Source of the DNA: Pinibacter sp031553495
GTDB lineage: Bacteria; Bacteroidota; Bacteroidia; Chitinophagales; Chitinophagaceae
Direction of reading: 5' to 3'
DNA length: 64,000 nucleotides
Assembly (NCBI GenBank): GCA_031553495.1
Contig: JAVBLN010000022.1
Span: 1 to 64,000 of the forward strand
Below the pieces are notes generated by a model. That model was not told where the DNA came from. It saw nothing but the letters and a program-made list of their open reading frames with translations, and made no database searches. Position 1 is the first letter of the stretch. Every line of letters starts with the position of its first letter. The position numbers and the translations under genes were made by a program. Shown here one piece after another: positions 36,054 through 44,687 of the stretch.

Positions 36054-37547
36054 ATGAGCCAGTTAAAAGTTTACAATTCCTATACTCGTCAAAAAGAAGT
36101 TTTTGAACCACTTGTAAAAGGTCATGTGGGCATGTATGTGTGCGGACCCACAGTAAGCGGAGAAAGCCATCTTGGTCATTCCAGGCCCTATATAACTTTT
36201 GATGTTATATATAGGTATTTCCAACATATGGGGTATAAAGTCCGTTATGTGCGCAACATAACCGATGCGGGTCATTTTGAAGAAGAAGGCCGCGAAGCGG
36301 AAGATAAAATTTCGAAAAAGGCTGTTATTGAAAAACTGGAACCTATGGAACTGGTGCAAAAATATACCAACCTGTTTCATTGGGCCATGCTGCAATTCAA
36401 CAATATTGAGCCGAATATAGAACCCACGGCAACCGGGCATATTGTGGAGCAAATAAGCATGATTGAAAAAATCATTAATGACGGATTTGCTTATGTTGTA
36501 AACGGCTCGGTGTATTTTGATGTGAAGAAATACGCGGAACATCATGAATACGGAAAGTTGAGCGGTAGAAAAATTGATGAACTTCTGGAAACTACCCGCA
36601 ACCTTGAGGGGCAAAATGAAAAACGCAACAAGCAGGATTTCGCACTTTGGAAAGCCGCGCCACCTGAGCATATAATGCGTTGGAAAAGTCCCTGGGGAGA
36701 GGGCTTCCCCGGCTGGCACATTGAGTGTTCCGCAATGGCTACAAAATACCTGGGGCCGGAATTTGATATTCATGGCGGTGGTATGGATCTGCTATTTCCT
36801 CACCACGAAAGTGAGATTGCCCAAAGTACCATTTGCAATGGCCACACACCGGCCCGTTATTGGCTGCACAATAATATGATTACCATCAACGGTAAAAAAA
36901 TGGGCAAGGCATACAATAATCAGATTATGCTTACGCAAATGTTCAGCGGCGATCATCCTTTGCTGGAAAAAGGTTTTAGCCCAATGACCATTCGTTTTTT
37001 CATACTTCAAACTCATTACCGCAGCACACTTGATTTTAGCAATGAAGCGTTGCTAGCTGCTGAAAGAGGGCTCAGAAGATTGTGGGATGCTTACGAAGTG
37101 TTGCAAAAACTTCCGGTATCAGGCAGCGAAAAAGCCTCAGATACCGGGCTGGATGAAAAAGTAAAAAAACTGGTGGGCGAATTTGAAGAATTTATAAATG
37201 ACGATTTCAGCACCGCCAAAGTGCTTGCAAATATGTTTGAACTGGCACCGGTTATCAATGGCATTAAGGACAAACATATAAGTGATACCGCATTAAGTTC
37301 GCAAACATTGCAACTTATGAAAACCGCTTTCAAAACATACCTGGAAGATATTTTCGGATTGCGCAATGAAACCGAAACCAATAGCGGAAAGCTGGATAGA
37401 GTAATGCAACTGGTAATTGATATTAGAAAAGAAGCGAGAGGCAAAAAAGATTACGCCACATCGGATAAGATAAGAAATCAATTGCAGGAGCTTGGCATCA
37501 TTCTCAAAGATGAAAAAGGCGGTGAAATGAGTTACTCATTTGATTAA
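36054..37547 (+). CDS. cysS: Cysteinyl-tRNA synthetase
   Basis: 497 residues, class I synthetase that charges tRNA-Cys. Zn-site cysteine in YVCGPTV, HIGH equivalent SHLGHSRPY (about 36-44), GWHIECSAMATKYLG and HGGGMDLLFPHHESEIAQS (zinc/substrate pocket). The KMSKS loop reads KKMGKAYNN, so both serines are replaced (Gly and Ala). This is a variant I regard as normal in this group. A C-terminal helical domain ends KGGEMSYSFD. ATG at 36054. Essential; assignment certain. Confidence 0.97.
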   Translation: MSQLKVYNSYTRQKEVFEPLVKGHVGMYVCGPTVSGESHLGHSRPYITFDVIYRYFQHMGYKVRYVRNITDAGHFEEEGREAEDKISKKAVIEKLEPMELVQKYTNLFHWAMLQFNNIEPNIEPTATGHIVEQISMIEKIINDGFAYVVNGSVYFDVKKYAEHHEYGKLSGRKIDELLETTRNLEGQNEKRNKQDFALWKAAPPEHIMRWKSPWGEGFPGWHIECSAMATKYLGPEFDIHGGGMDLLFPHHESEIAQSTICNGHTPARYWLHNNMITINGKKMGKAYNNQIMLTQMFSGDHPLLEKGFSPMTIRFFILQTHYRSTLDFSNEALLAAERGLRRLWDAYEVLQKLPVSGSEKASDTGLDEKVKKLVGEFEEFINDDFSTAKVLANMFELAPVINGIKDKHISDTALSSQTLQLMKTAFKTYLEDIFGLRNETETNSGKLDRVMQLVIDIRKEARGKKDYATSDKIRNQLQELGIILKDEKGGEMSYSFD

Positions 37548-37602
37548 AAATCAAGGTCTTTCACATACTTCGTCCGGCATAAAAGATGTGCTATTTTTTT
37601 TG

Positions 37603-37672
37603 GGGAACCGGCGTTAGTGCTACTATTAAGCATCGTTGTGTCACTCACTTGTGCGGTAGTAATGCTACTCGG
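37603..37672 (-). repeat. Single mosaic core after cysS
   Basis: A class A core, preceded by TTTTTTTTGGGGAACC. The sequence between the cysS stop and the T8 (CACATACTT and AAGATGTG) can pair, so the outer end may double as a terminator for cysS. The inner side ends ATGCTACTCGGCGGGTTGTT. Confidence 0.82.
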
Positions 37673-37743
37673 CGGGTTGTTGATCATTAGTAAAGGAACA
37701 TCAATGTATGCTAACCTCTGATTTCTGACTTTCAGCAAAACAT

Positions 37744-37776
37744 AAAAAGCCCTGAGGTATAAACTCAGGGCTTTTT
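37744..37776. terminator. Bidirectional rho-independent terminator
   Basis: AAAAAGCCCTGAG, 7-nt loop, CTCAGGGCTTTTT: a perfect 13-bp stem with T-runs on both strands. It lies 3 bp from the end of the minus-strand three-gene operon and 200 bp beyond cysS. Confidence 0.92.
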
Positions 37777-37779
37777 ATT

Positions 37780-38400
37780 TTATTCTTTAAAGTCGTAAAC
37801 ATACGATCCTATCATCAGTACCAAAACCAATGCGCAAATAAGTATCCACATCATTTTGCCATCACTCTTTGGCACTACTGAATCACGTAGTAATACGATA
37901 GGCTCAGAACATGTTTTGATATCCATTTTTGAAAACTCATCGATAATACCCTTTTCTATTTTATCACCATCATATTTTGCAGTGATCTTCGCGAAATCTT
38001 CATCAAGCATTTTTTCTGTAAGATCTTTCTGAACAGAACCAGTAGATTTACAAACAAAAAATCTTGCACATGAATCTTGTTTTAGTTTGTTATCCTGTGT
38101 TACAGATGCGATAGGATAATAAATGTAATTTGATTTAGTAGAGGCGCCGCGTCTTCTTCTTTTAGTAACTTCATAAATAACATGATCACCCGTAGAAGCA
38201 GCACCGGTAAGTATAAAATACTTTGGAATCTGATCTTTTGGCATTGCCTCAAGTTCAGTCATGGTGTAAGTTTTAGGGTTCTTGTACACTTTGGCGTCCT
38301 TATAATCTACAAAAAACATATAACCAAGAACACCGGCGCCAATCAAAAGCAACAACCTGATTTTGCCCAACATCCCGATTAATTTAAAAAAAGCTTTCAT
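37780..38400 (-). CDS. Unknown membrane protein linked to LemA
   Basis: 206 residues, no family recognised. Two hydrophobic segments, one at the N-terminus (about 14-32) and one near the C-terminus (about 182-200), enclose a soluble region of about 150 residues. That region contains YTMTELEAMPKDQIPKYF, a KRRRRG basic patch and two cysteines. The topology resembles small E3-like or NfeD-like membrane proteins, but no motif supports either. It lies 39 bp after the LemA gene and is the last gene of the operon before the terminator. Confidence 0.7.
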   Translation of the reverse strand: MKAFFKLIGMLGKIRLLLLIGAGVLGYMFFVDYKDAKVYKNPKTYTMTELEAMPKDQIPKYFILTGAASTGDHVIYEVTKRRRRGASTKSNYIYYPIASVTQDNKLKQDSCARFFVCKSTGSVQKDLTEKMLDEDFAKITAKYDGDKIEKGIIDEFSKMDIKTCSEPIVLLRDSVVPKSDGKMMWILICALVLVLMIGSYVYDFKE

Positions 38401-38439
38401 AACAAAAATTGATTTTTATGGGGGTTTAATAAATACTTT

Positions 38440-38988
38440 TTATTTGAACAATTCGCCGGCATTTACATTTTGCCGTTGTTCTTCCGTAGCCATTTGCCAC
38501 TCATGTTTTTTAAAGCCAAAAGCGCCTCCTATTACATTTCCCGGAAATGTTGATATGCCATTGTTATAATCTGTTATGGAAGCGCTCAAATAACGGCGGC
38601 CCGCAGCAATCTGCTCTTCTGCCTCATTCCAGCTATACTGAAGATTGGAAAATTGCGTATTGGCTTTTAGCTCAGGATAATTTTCAGCTTGTATCATAAG
38701 TTGCTTCATAAGCTGATTAGCTTCGCTATCCTTAGTATATTCATTACCGTTTGTTTTTAATTGCCGTAGTTGAGTAATTTTCTCCAACACATCTTTTTCA
38801 TAGCCTGTATATTGCTTCACCACTGTTACAAGGTTTGGAATTAAGTCGCTTCGTTTTATAAACAATGCATCGAGTGATGAGATGGCATTCTGTATCTGAT
38901 TGTTTCTTCGTTTCAATCCATTATAGTAAGAAACTACAGTCATTAATATGACTAATGCGATTCCTATTGAAATTAAAAAGTATAGCAT
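38440..38988 (-). CDS. LemA family protein
   Basis: 182 residues. One N-terminal transmembrane helix (about 2-19) is followed by the LemA signature YYNGLKRRNNQIQNAISSLD, LIPNLVTVVKQYTGYEKDVL and ENYPELKANTQFSNLQ, with an antiparallel helical bundle and a C-terminal ATEEQRQNVNAGELF. The bulk of the protein is outside the cytoplasm; function unknown, though often linked to envelope stress and to DUF3137 or TPM-domain proteins. ATG at 38988; middle gene of a three-gene operon. Confidence 0.92.
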   Translation of the reverse strand: MLYFLISIGIALVILMTVVSYYNGLKRRNNQIQNAISSLDALFIKRSDLIPNLVTVVKQYTGYEKDVLEKITQLRQLKTNGNEYTKDSEANQLMKQLMIQAENYPELKANTQFSNLQYSWNEAEEQIAAGRRYLSASITDYNNGISTFPGNVIGGAFGFKKHEWQMATEEQRQNVNAGELFK

Positions 38989-39062
38989 GTTATATAAATT
39001 GATTTACAAGCAAAAATGCGGTGTGTAATAAAAAAGTTTTCTTTTCACGCGAATGCCAAGTA

Positions 39063-40679
39063 TTACTTAGCAGCTCTCCAAATGTTTATATTAAGTTTCA
39101 GTTCATTGATTATTGAAAACTGGCTGCATAAATCGGTATAGAAGTCTGTAAGCATTTGTGGCTTCAGTTTTGTAAGCATTCCTGTTTCAAATTTATCAGT
39201 GCCATTGTTATACAATACCGAAACCTTATTATTATTAAAGACCATAAAATACTTGCCCTTTTTTGTGCCTCGCGACAAATTTTTAATCTGTTCCATAAGG
39301 CTTGTAGTAAGAATATAACGGGCTGTTATTTGATCATTGCAATACACATCAAACAGTTCCATAAACTCAGGATCTTCCAATACTACTTTTGAAGATTGTT
39401 TATTCAAATAGTTGTGTATGCTGTTATTTGTAAAAAGTCCTTTCAGGCTGCTTTTTGAATATACATACACAGGGCTGTTGAAACTTTTATTAAAACGAGC
39501 AACAAAATATTGTCCGCAAAAAACTTCATCCGGCTCTTCTTTCTCTTTTGTAAACTTTGCAGTATGCGTTATATGAAGATCACAACATTGAAACGGCACA
39601 CCGCTATACTTTCCAACAATCAAATCGTTTCCCCGTACATCATAAAATTTATTATCAAACATCGCGGTTTCCTTCACTTCCAACAGTCCGATCTGCCCAT
39701 GCTGTATGTATTCAAAAGAAGGATTAATGAAATGAATGATCTTCTTTAAAATACGCTGTTTGAATTGAGTATAATCACCAGCATCCGCACCGGCAGGCAT
39801 ATTCGCATTTTTCCCTTTTTGATATTTATAATATGCAAATCCTACAAAATAAAACCCGGCAAAAGCGGCAATTACAGTGTATATTAATTTTGTGTTGGTA
39901 GCATTATATGCTTCTATACTTTCGCTGCTTCCATCAAGATTTTTAGAAGCATTGCCCAAAGTGTTAATCCCAAAAAATTGTATACCCCCAATGAAAGCCA
40001 GCACCACTACAATTACAACGGCAGCTATATACACTATCTTTTTTCTTCCTTTCTCCATAGTTTGCAAAGGCGCTTCCAACTCCTGCTTTGCAAACGCATT
40101 GAATTCTTCCACTGGTTTTAAAGGTTCAGTCGGAATACTTTCCAGAGCAACATCATTGTCCGCATACAGGTCATTCCATACTTCGTTTATCTTTTCCATG
40201 TTAGCTCCACTCAACAACGCTTTCACATCAGGTATAGCTAATACAGGAGTTGGAAGACGAAACGTTTTCCCCTCCATGTTAAAAACCAGGTAATCAAACG
40301 GGTTAAGTTTATAATTAATTTTTAGCAGGGGGATGGTTGTTTTATAAACCTGTTCCTGTACAAAACCACTAGCTCTTTGTCCCGATTCAAATTTTGCCAA
40401 CACATCATCAATCAACGCCGGAGCCTTGTTCGATCTACTTAGCGCCAACCACGGGGTTATTATCAAACCAAACAACATACACGGAAGAAGATATATAAGC
40501 CATGAAGGCGTATCGTTACTACCACTGTTTTTTAGTATCGGAGTGCTTGTAATTATATAATACACTGCAAGGAAAGCAACAACTGTTAATACACTAACTA
40601 TAATAAAATTCCTTTTGCTGATTTTTTTTTCGCGTTCATGTTCAGCAATTAACAGGGTTTTAAGCTGAGATGTGTTCAT
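39063..40679 (-). CDS. DUF3137 domain membrane protein
   Basis: 538 residues. Two N-terminal hydrophobic segments (about 24-45 and 61-79), a soluble stretch, two further segments (about 213-232 and 264-284), then the DUF3137 domain (about 300-535). The domain contains HFINPSFEYIQHGQIG, LIVGKYSGVPFQCCDLHIT and EVFCGQYFVARFNKSFN. LemA and DUF3137 genes co-occur widely in bacteria; molecular role unknown. ATG at 40679; first gene of the operon. The LemA gene follows after 74 bp. Confidence 0.88.
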   Translation of the reverse strand: MNTSQLKTLLIAEHEREKKISKRNFIIVSVLTVVAFLAVYYIITSTPILKNSGSNDTPSWLIYLLPCMLFGLIITPWLALSRSNKAPALIDDVLAKFESGQRASGFVQEQVYKTTIPLLKINYKLNPFDYLVFNMEGKTFRLPTPVLAIPDVKALLSGANMEKINEVWNDLYADNDVALESIPTEPLKPVEEFNAFAKQELEAPLQTMEKGRKKIVYIAAVVIVVVLAFIGGIQFFGINTLGNASKNLDGSSESIEAYNATNTKLIYTVIAAFAGFYFVGFAYYKYQKGKNANMPAGADAGDYTQFKQRILKKIIHFINPSFEYIQHGQIGLLEVKETAMFDNKFYDVRGNDLIVGKYSGVPFQCCDLHITHTAKFTKEKEEPDEVFCGQYFVARFNKSFNSPVYVYSKSSLKGLFTNNSIHNYLNKQSSKVVLEDPEFMELFDVYCNDQITARYILTTSLMEQIKNLSRGTKKGKYFMVFNNNKVSVLYNNGTDKFETGMLTKLKPQMLTDFYTDLCSQFSIINELKLNINIWRAAK

Positions 40680-40890
40680 AACAATTCAGGGTAAATGGAT
40701 AAATTGATAATTATAATATTTAGATTGGCCAGGGCAGAATGGAAGAAGTCCAAAATCAGGTGTAATTTATGCGGCAAACTTCGCATTAACCGTTTTATTT
40801 CGCTTTAAGATTCGGCTTTTTAAATGTTCAAAAAAGAATTTAGACGAATATTCAATGCAAGATTGGAAAATTTCCAGTTTTGAATTTTGA

Positions 40891-41334
40891 TACCGGCATT
40901 AGTTTTTCATGGCATCATCGTTGTGTCACTCACTTGTGCGACAGGAACTTTAGGGGGCAGTAGACAGTGGGCAGCGGGCAGTATAGAAATCAGAGAAAGA
41001 GATTAGAATAAATTGTTAACCACAAGTGCACCAGGAAAGCACAAGGGTTTACACAAGGTTGGTAACAATTCAGCAAACCCTTGTGTGCCTTGTGCCTCTA
41101 TTGTGCCCCTTGTGGTTAAACAACGGTGCTGTTCGACATGTTAGCGCCAGGTGCGGGATGATCAGCTAAAAAACTATCTACTTTTTCAGGACGTGACACA
41201 AGACACTGATCTCTGATCTCTGACCTCTCTACTGCCCACTGCCCACTGTCAACTGCCCACTTGCCCAATAGCATTCCTACCGCACAAGTGAGTGACACAA
41301 CCGAAGCTTAATAGTAGCACTACCGCCGGTTCCC
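40891..41334. mobile_element. Composite mosaic element, 440 bp, with long inverted repeat interior
   Basis: A hybrid core in minus orientation (40891-40953; class B outer end, class A centre) and a class A core in plus orientation (41264-41334; ACCGAAGCTT variant). The interior has CAGTGGGCAGCGGGCAG heptads, a 108-bp imperfect inverted repeat (41014-41121), and a 58-bp heptad run in one phase (41207-41265: CACTGAT, CTCTGAT, CTCTGAC, CTCTCTA, CTGCCCA, CTGCCCA, CTGTCAA, CTGCCCA). It lies in the gap between the divergent DUF3137 and radical SAM genes. Confidence 0.87.
41014..41121. repeat. Imperfect inverted repeat of CACAAG units
   Basis: The left arm starts GTTAACCACAAGTGCACCAG and ends GCACAAGGGTTTACACAAGG. 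The right arm starts CAAACCCTTGTGTGCCTTGT and ends CCCCTTGTGGTTAAAC. Units of about 9 nt around CACAAGG make up both arms. Related CACAAAGGTGCAAAG sequence is at 1189-1217. Confidence 0.7.
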
Positions 41335-41406
41335 ATAAAAGCATTTCAAAATATTATGAAGATCAATTAAACCGGTGGGCAAGCCCAAAGGTTAAATATA
41401 TAAGTG

Positions 41407-41414
41407 TAAATTTG
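41407..41414 (+). promoter_or_regulatory. Candidate -7 box TAAATTTG, implying a leaderless transcript
   Basis: An exact TAnnTTTG match that ends 5 bp before the ATG at 41420. If used, transcription would start at or next to the start codon. The -33 side is weak. Confidence 0.35.
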
Positions 41415-41419
41415 CCTTT

Positions 41420-42448
41420 ATGGCCCGATTTAATTGGAATGACAGTATAAACCTTTTGTCCAAACTCACTGCCCGTCGTGTATGGAATGCTGTGAAGGTG
41501 TTAAGCAGTTATTATGTGAGTAAATGGACAAAAAAACCTGTTCAATGGGGTGTGCCGATTTCAATTTCTTTTGAGCCAACCACATCATGCAATTTGCGTT
41601 GTCCGGAATGCCCGAGCGGATTGCGGGCTTTTACCCGCCCAACCGGTATGTTGAAAAGTGATTTTTTCAGGCAAACAATCGATCAATTATATAGAGAGTT
41701 GTATTACCTAGTCTTTTATTTTCAGGGTGAGCCATATCTTAATCCCGATTTTTTGGATATGGTAAAATATGCAACGCATAAAAAAATATATACTGCCACC
41801 TCTACCAATGCTCATTATCTTACTGATGAAAACGCGAAGCGAACGGTGGAAAGCGGACTTGACCGTCTTATCATTTCTATAGATGGCACCTCGCAGGAAG
41901 TATACCAGCAATACAGGGTGGGTGGCAAACTTGAAAAAGTAATTAACGGAGCGGAGAATATCGTAAAATGGAAAAAAGAACTTAATAGTAAAAAACCATT
42001 TGTGATTTTTCAATTCCTGGTGGTAAAGCCTAACGAACATCAAATTGAAAATGTAAAAGAGCTGGCAGCAAAAATTGGCGTAGATGACGTGTGGTTTAAG
42101 ACAGCCCAAGTGTATGATTATGAAAACGACCCGCACCAACTTATTCCATCCATTGACAGATATAGTCGTTATAAAAAAGATAAAGACGGCCAATTTGTAT
42201 TTAAAAACAAACTGAATAATCACTGCTGGCGCTTATGGCAAGCCACCGTTATAAGCTGGGACGGGCTGGTAGTGCCTTGTTGTTTCGATAAGGATGCGCA
42301 GCATAAGTTAGGTGACTTGAAAAACATGACCTTTAAGGAGATCTGGCAAAGCGAATCGTATAATAACTTTAGAAAGGCAATTTTGCAAAGCCGAAAAAAT
42401 ATTGACATTTGTGCCAATTGCAGCGAAGGAACAACGGTTTGGAATTAA
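41420..42448 (+). CDS. Radical SAM/SPASM domain protein
   Basis: 342 residues. The 4Fe-4S SAM-binding motif is Cys57-x3-Cys61-x2-Cys64 (CNLRCPEC), followed by FYFQGEPYLNPD and SIDGTSQEVYQQYR. A C-terminal SPASM region with several cysteines (NHCWRLW, VVPCCFDKD, ICANC) binds auxiliary clusters. Such enzymes modify peptides or sugars or mature cofactors. No small precursor peptide was found next to it, so a RiPP role is unsupported. ATG at 41420; the MarR gene follows after 98 bp. Confidence 0.93.
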   Translation: MARFNWNDSINLLSKLTARRVWNAVKVLSSYYVSKWTKKPVQWGVPISISFEPTTSCNLRCPECPSGLRAFTRPTGMLKSDFFRQTIDQLYRELYYLVFYFQGEPYLNPDFLDMVKYATHKKIYTATSTNAHYLTDENAKRTVESGLDRLIISIDGTSQEVYQQYRVGGKLEKVINGAENIVKWKKELNSKKPFVIFQFLVVKPNEHQIENVKELAAKIGVDDVWFKTAQVYDYENDPHQLIPSIDRYSRYKKDKDGQFVFKNKLNNHCWRLWQATVISWDGLVVPCCFDKDAQHKLGDLKNMTFKEIWQSESYNNFRKAILQSRKNIDICANCSEGTTVWN

Positions 42449-42546
42449 CGTAATAATAATTACAAATTGTTATTTTTTATATCAATGATCCGGTTCCTGG
42501 TTTAGCAACCATTAGAAGTTATATTTTCGCAAATACATTATATGTT

Positions 42547-43026
42547 ATGAGTCTTGAAAACGACATACATCAGACCTATTTTAGAAGTGAATACCAGAAG
42601 TGTACCATAAATCTTGTTTACACTTACAACTGGGTGATGGAAAAGATAAAAAAAATTTTGGAATATGAAGATATTACTCCCCAGCAATTCAACATACTTC
42701 GAATATTACGTGGCGCGGGCGGGCCATTGTCCACACTGCAGATTAGGCAGCGTATGCTCGACAAAATGAGCGACACAAGCCGTATTGTTGACCGATTGGT
42801 TGCAAAAGGCCTTGTGAAAAAAGAAGTATGCGAAAACGACCGCAGACTGGTAGATGTAACCATTAATAAAAAAGGACTACGCGTACTTGCTTATCTTGAT
42901 AAATTCCAGCAACAACTGGATTATGTGATGAACGGTTTAACAATTGAGGAGGCTGAAACACTTAATGCACTTTTAGATAAAATAAGGTTAGGTAATAATT
43001 ATCCCACGAATGATGATGAATTTTAG
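42547..43026 (+). CDS. MarR family transcriptional regulator
   Basis: 159 residues with a winged helix-turn-helix: ITPQQFNILRILRGAGGPLS (about 39-58), recognition region LDKMSDTSRIVDRLVAKGLV, and wing VCENDRRLVDVTINKKG. Dimerisation helices lie at both ends. MarR proteins repress by binding palindromes and respond to small phenolic or oxidative signals. A TATTTTCG box lies at 42522-42529. The stop codon overlaps the start of the next gene by 17 bp. The regulated genes are not evident. Confidence 0.93.
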   Translation: MSLENDIHQTYFRSEYQKCTINLVYTYNWVMEKIKKILEYEDITPQQFNILRILRGAGGPLSTLQIRQRMLDKMSDTSRIVDRLVAKGLVKKEVCENDRRLVDVTINKKGLRVLAYLDKFQQQLDYVMNGLTIEEAETLNALLDKIRLGNNYPTNDDEF

Positions 43027-44233
43027 TTTGATCAGAAGATTGCAGTTCTTTTGTTTTTTATTGTTGATCACGATCCATGTAAATGCGCAGGTAAAGCCTG
43101 AATTTCGCGGTGCGTGGATTGCTACTGTTGACAATATCGACTGGCCTTCCAAAGGTGAATACAATTCTGAAGTTCAAAAAAATCAATTTATAGCGCTGTT
43201 AGATATGCACAAGCGAAATGGCCTGAACGCCGTAGTAGTGCAAATTCGTCCTGCAGCAGATGCTTTTTATCCATCACCATACGAACCCTGGAGCGAATGG
43301 CTCACGGGCAGGCAAGGCCGCTCTCCTGTTCCTTATTTTGATCCTTTACAGTTTATGATCGTAGAAGCGCATAAAAGAGGAATGGCTTTCCACGCATGGT
43401 GCAATCCTTACCGGGCCGAATTTGTAATTGGCCGATCTACTATCTCTCCCACACATATTACAAAAACGCGCCCTGATTGGTTTTTAACTTATGGAGGGAA
43501 AAGATATTTTGATCCGGGAAACAAAGAAGCACAAAATTATGTGGCAAATGTGATAAAAGATATCGTTAGCCGTTATGCTGTGGATGGTATTCATTTCGAC
43601 GATTATTTTTATCCTTACAGGATACCGGGAAAGGAATTTCCGGATTATACCAGCTTCGCCAGGTATGGTAATTATATGACAAAAGAAGAATGGCGCAGGT
43701 CGAATGTTGATTCAATTATTGTGCTGCTTGCCAAAACCATAAAAGAAGCAAATCCCGCGTGTGAATTTGGTATAAGTCCTTTTGGTGTGTGGCGCAATAA
43801 AGATAAAGATCCCCAGGGCAGCGACACAAGAGCCGGGCAAACAAATTATGACGACCTGTATGCCGATATTTTATTATGGCTAAAAAATGGCTGGATAGAT
43901 TATGTGGCGCCTCAATTGTATTGGGAGATTGGTTTTAAAGCAGCTGATTATACTGTGCTGCTCGACTGGTGGAGCCGCCATACCTATGGTCGTAATTGTT
44001 ATATAGGATTGGGGGTTTACAGAGCCGGCAGCAATGCCGCATGGCGCGATAAAACCCAACTGCCGCAGCAAATTGAAATGTTGCGCAACACACCCAATAT
44101 ACAGGGTATGATATTTTACAGCAGCAAATCATTTCTCAACAACCCCAATGGCTGGTGCGATAGCCTGCGACTGAATTATTTTAAAGATCCTGCACCGGTG
44201 CCCGCCATAAATAAAATATACGAATTGAAATAA
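43010..44233 (+). CDS. Secreted family 10-like glycoside hydrolase (GHL10/DUF187)
   Basis: 407 residues with a signal peptide ending IHVNAQ (starts at 43010, 43013 or 43016 are all possible). A TIM-barrel domain begins FRGAWIATVDNIDWPSKGEY (about 31-50). It contains NAVVVQIRPAADAFYPS, FHAWCNPYRAEF, GIHFDDYFYPY with candidate acidic residues, and WIDYVAPQLYWEIG. GHL10 proteins are putative glycosidases or lipoprotein-anchored hydrolases; some act on peptidoglycan-related glycans. It overlaps the MarR gene by 17 bp, so the two are cotranscribed. Confidence 0.9.
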   Translation: MMMNFSLIRRLQFFCFLLLITIHVNAQVKPEFRGAWIATVDNIDWPSKGEYNSEVQKNQFIALLDMHKRNGLNAVVVQIRPAADAFYPSPYEPWSEWLTGRQGRSPVPYFDPLQFMIVEAHKRGMAFHAWCNPYRAEFVIGRSTISPTHITKTRPDWFLTYGGKRYFDPGNKEAQNYVANVIKDIVSRYAVDGIHFDDYFYPYRIPGKEFPDYTSFARYGNYMTKEEWRRSNVDSIIVLLAKTIKEANPACEFGISPFGVWRNKDKDPQGSDTRAGQTNYDDLYADILLWLKNGWIDYVAPQLYWEIGFKAADYTVLLDWWSRHTYGRNCYIGLGVYRAGSNAAWRDKTQLPQQIEMLRNTPNIQGMIFYSSKSFLNNPNGWCDSLRLNYFKDPAPVPAINKIYELK

Positions 44234-44271
44234 TATCGCTCACACTTACAGGAATTTGAAGTTCCATTATA

Positions 44272-44516
44272 ATAATTTATACAGCATAAAAAACGCGCTT
44301 TTTTTTGTGGACCGGCGATAGTGCTACTATTGAGCATCGTTGTGTCACTCACTTGTGCGGTAGTAATGCTTTTGAACTAGTGATGAGTTATGAGTTGTGA
44401 GTAATAAGTGCTTTTGTTTTGGATTGTAATCAGTGTATAAAGCATTCTCAACTCTCAATTTACTTACGCTCTGCAAGGCTTACAGCCTTGCAGCACTATA
44501 CTGTTGCTTGTAGCAA
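44272..44516 (-). repeat. Single mosaic core, heptads and two perfect hairpins
   Basis: TTATACAGCATAAAAAACGC and T8 lead into a class A core (44309-44377). ATGAGTTATGAGTTGTGAG heptads, the AGTGCTTTTGTTTTGG spacer and ATTCTCAACTCTCAATT follow. Then come hairpin CTGCAAGGCT-TAC-AGCCTTGCAG (44471-44493) and TGTTGCTTGTAGCAACA (44501-44517). It lies in the 450-bp gap before ahpC; the remainder 44518-44687 is AT-rich leader. Confidence 0.8.
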
Positions 44517-44687
44517 CATTCAAGGTTTCAATTACTAATGAGCGTGAGGTTTTCACCAGCAACCATTTCCAATAATTCAATAACACATAATAGACAATTT
44601 CTATGTCATTATAGAAAAAATCGTTTTTGTCTATATATTTTTATCATCACATTTGCAATACAAAAGCAAATAAAACAAACAAAAAAT

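Noticed and set aside
41420..44233. RiPP locus around the radical SAM/SPASM gene
   Set aside because: No short precursor peptide, protease or exporter was found nearby; the following genes are a MarR regulator and a glycosidase.
44538..44687. 50-residue N-terminal extension of AhpC
   Set aside because: The extra codons have no family similarity, while the ATG at 44688 gives the exact length and start pattern of AhpC proteins.
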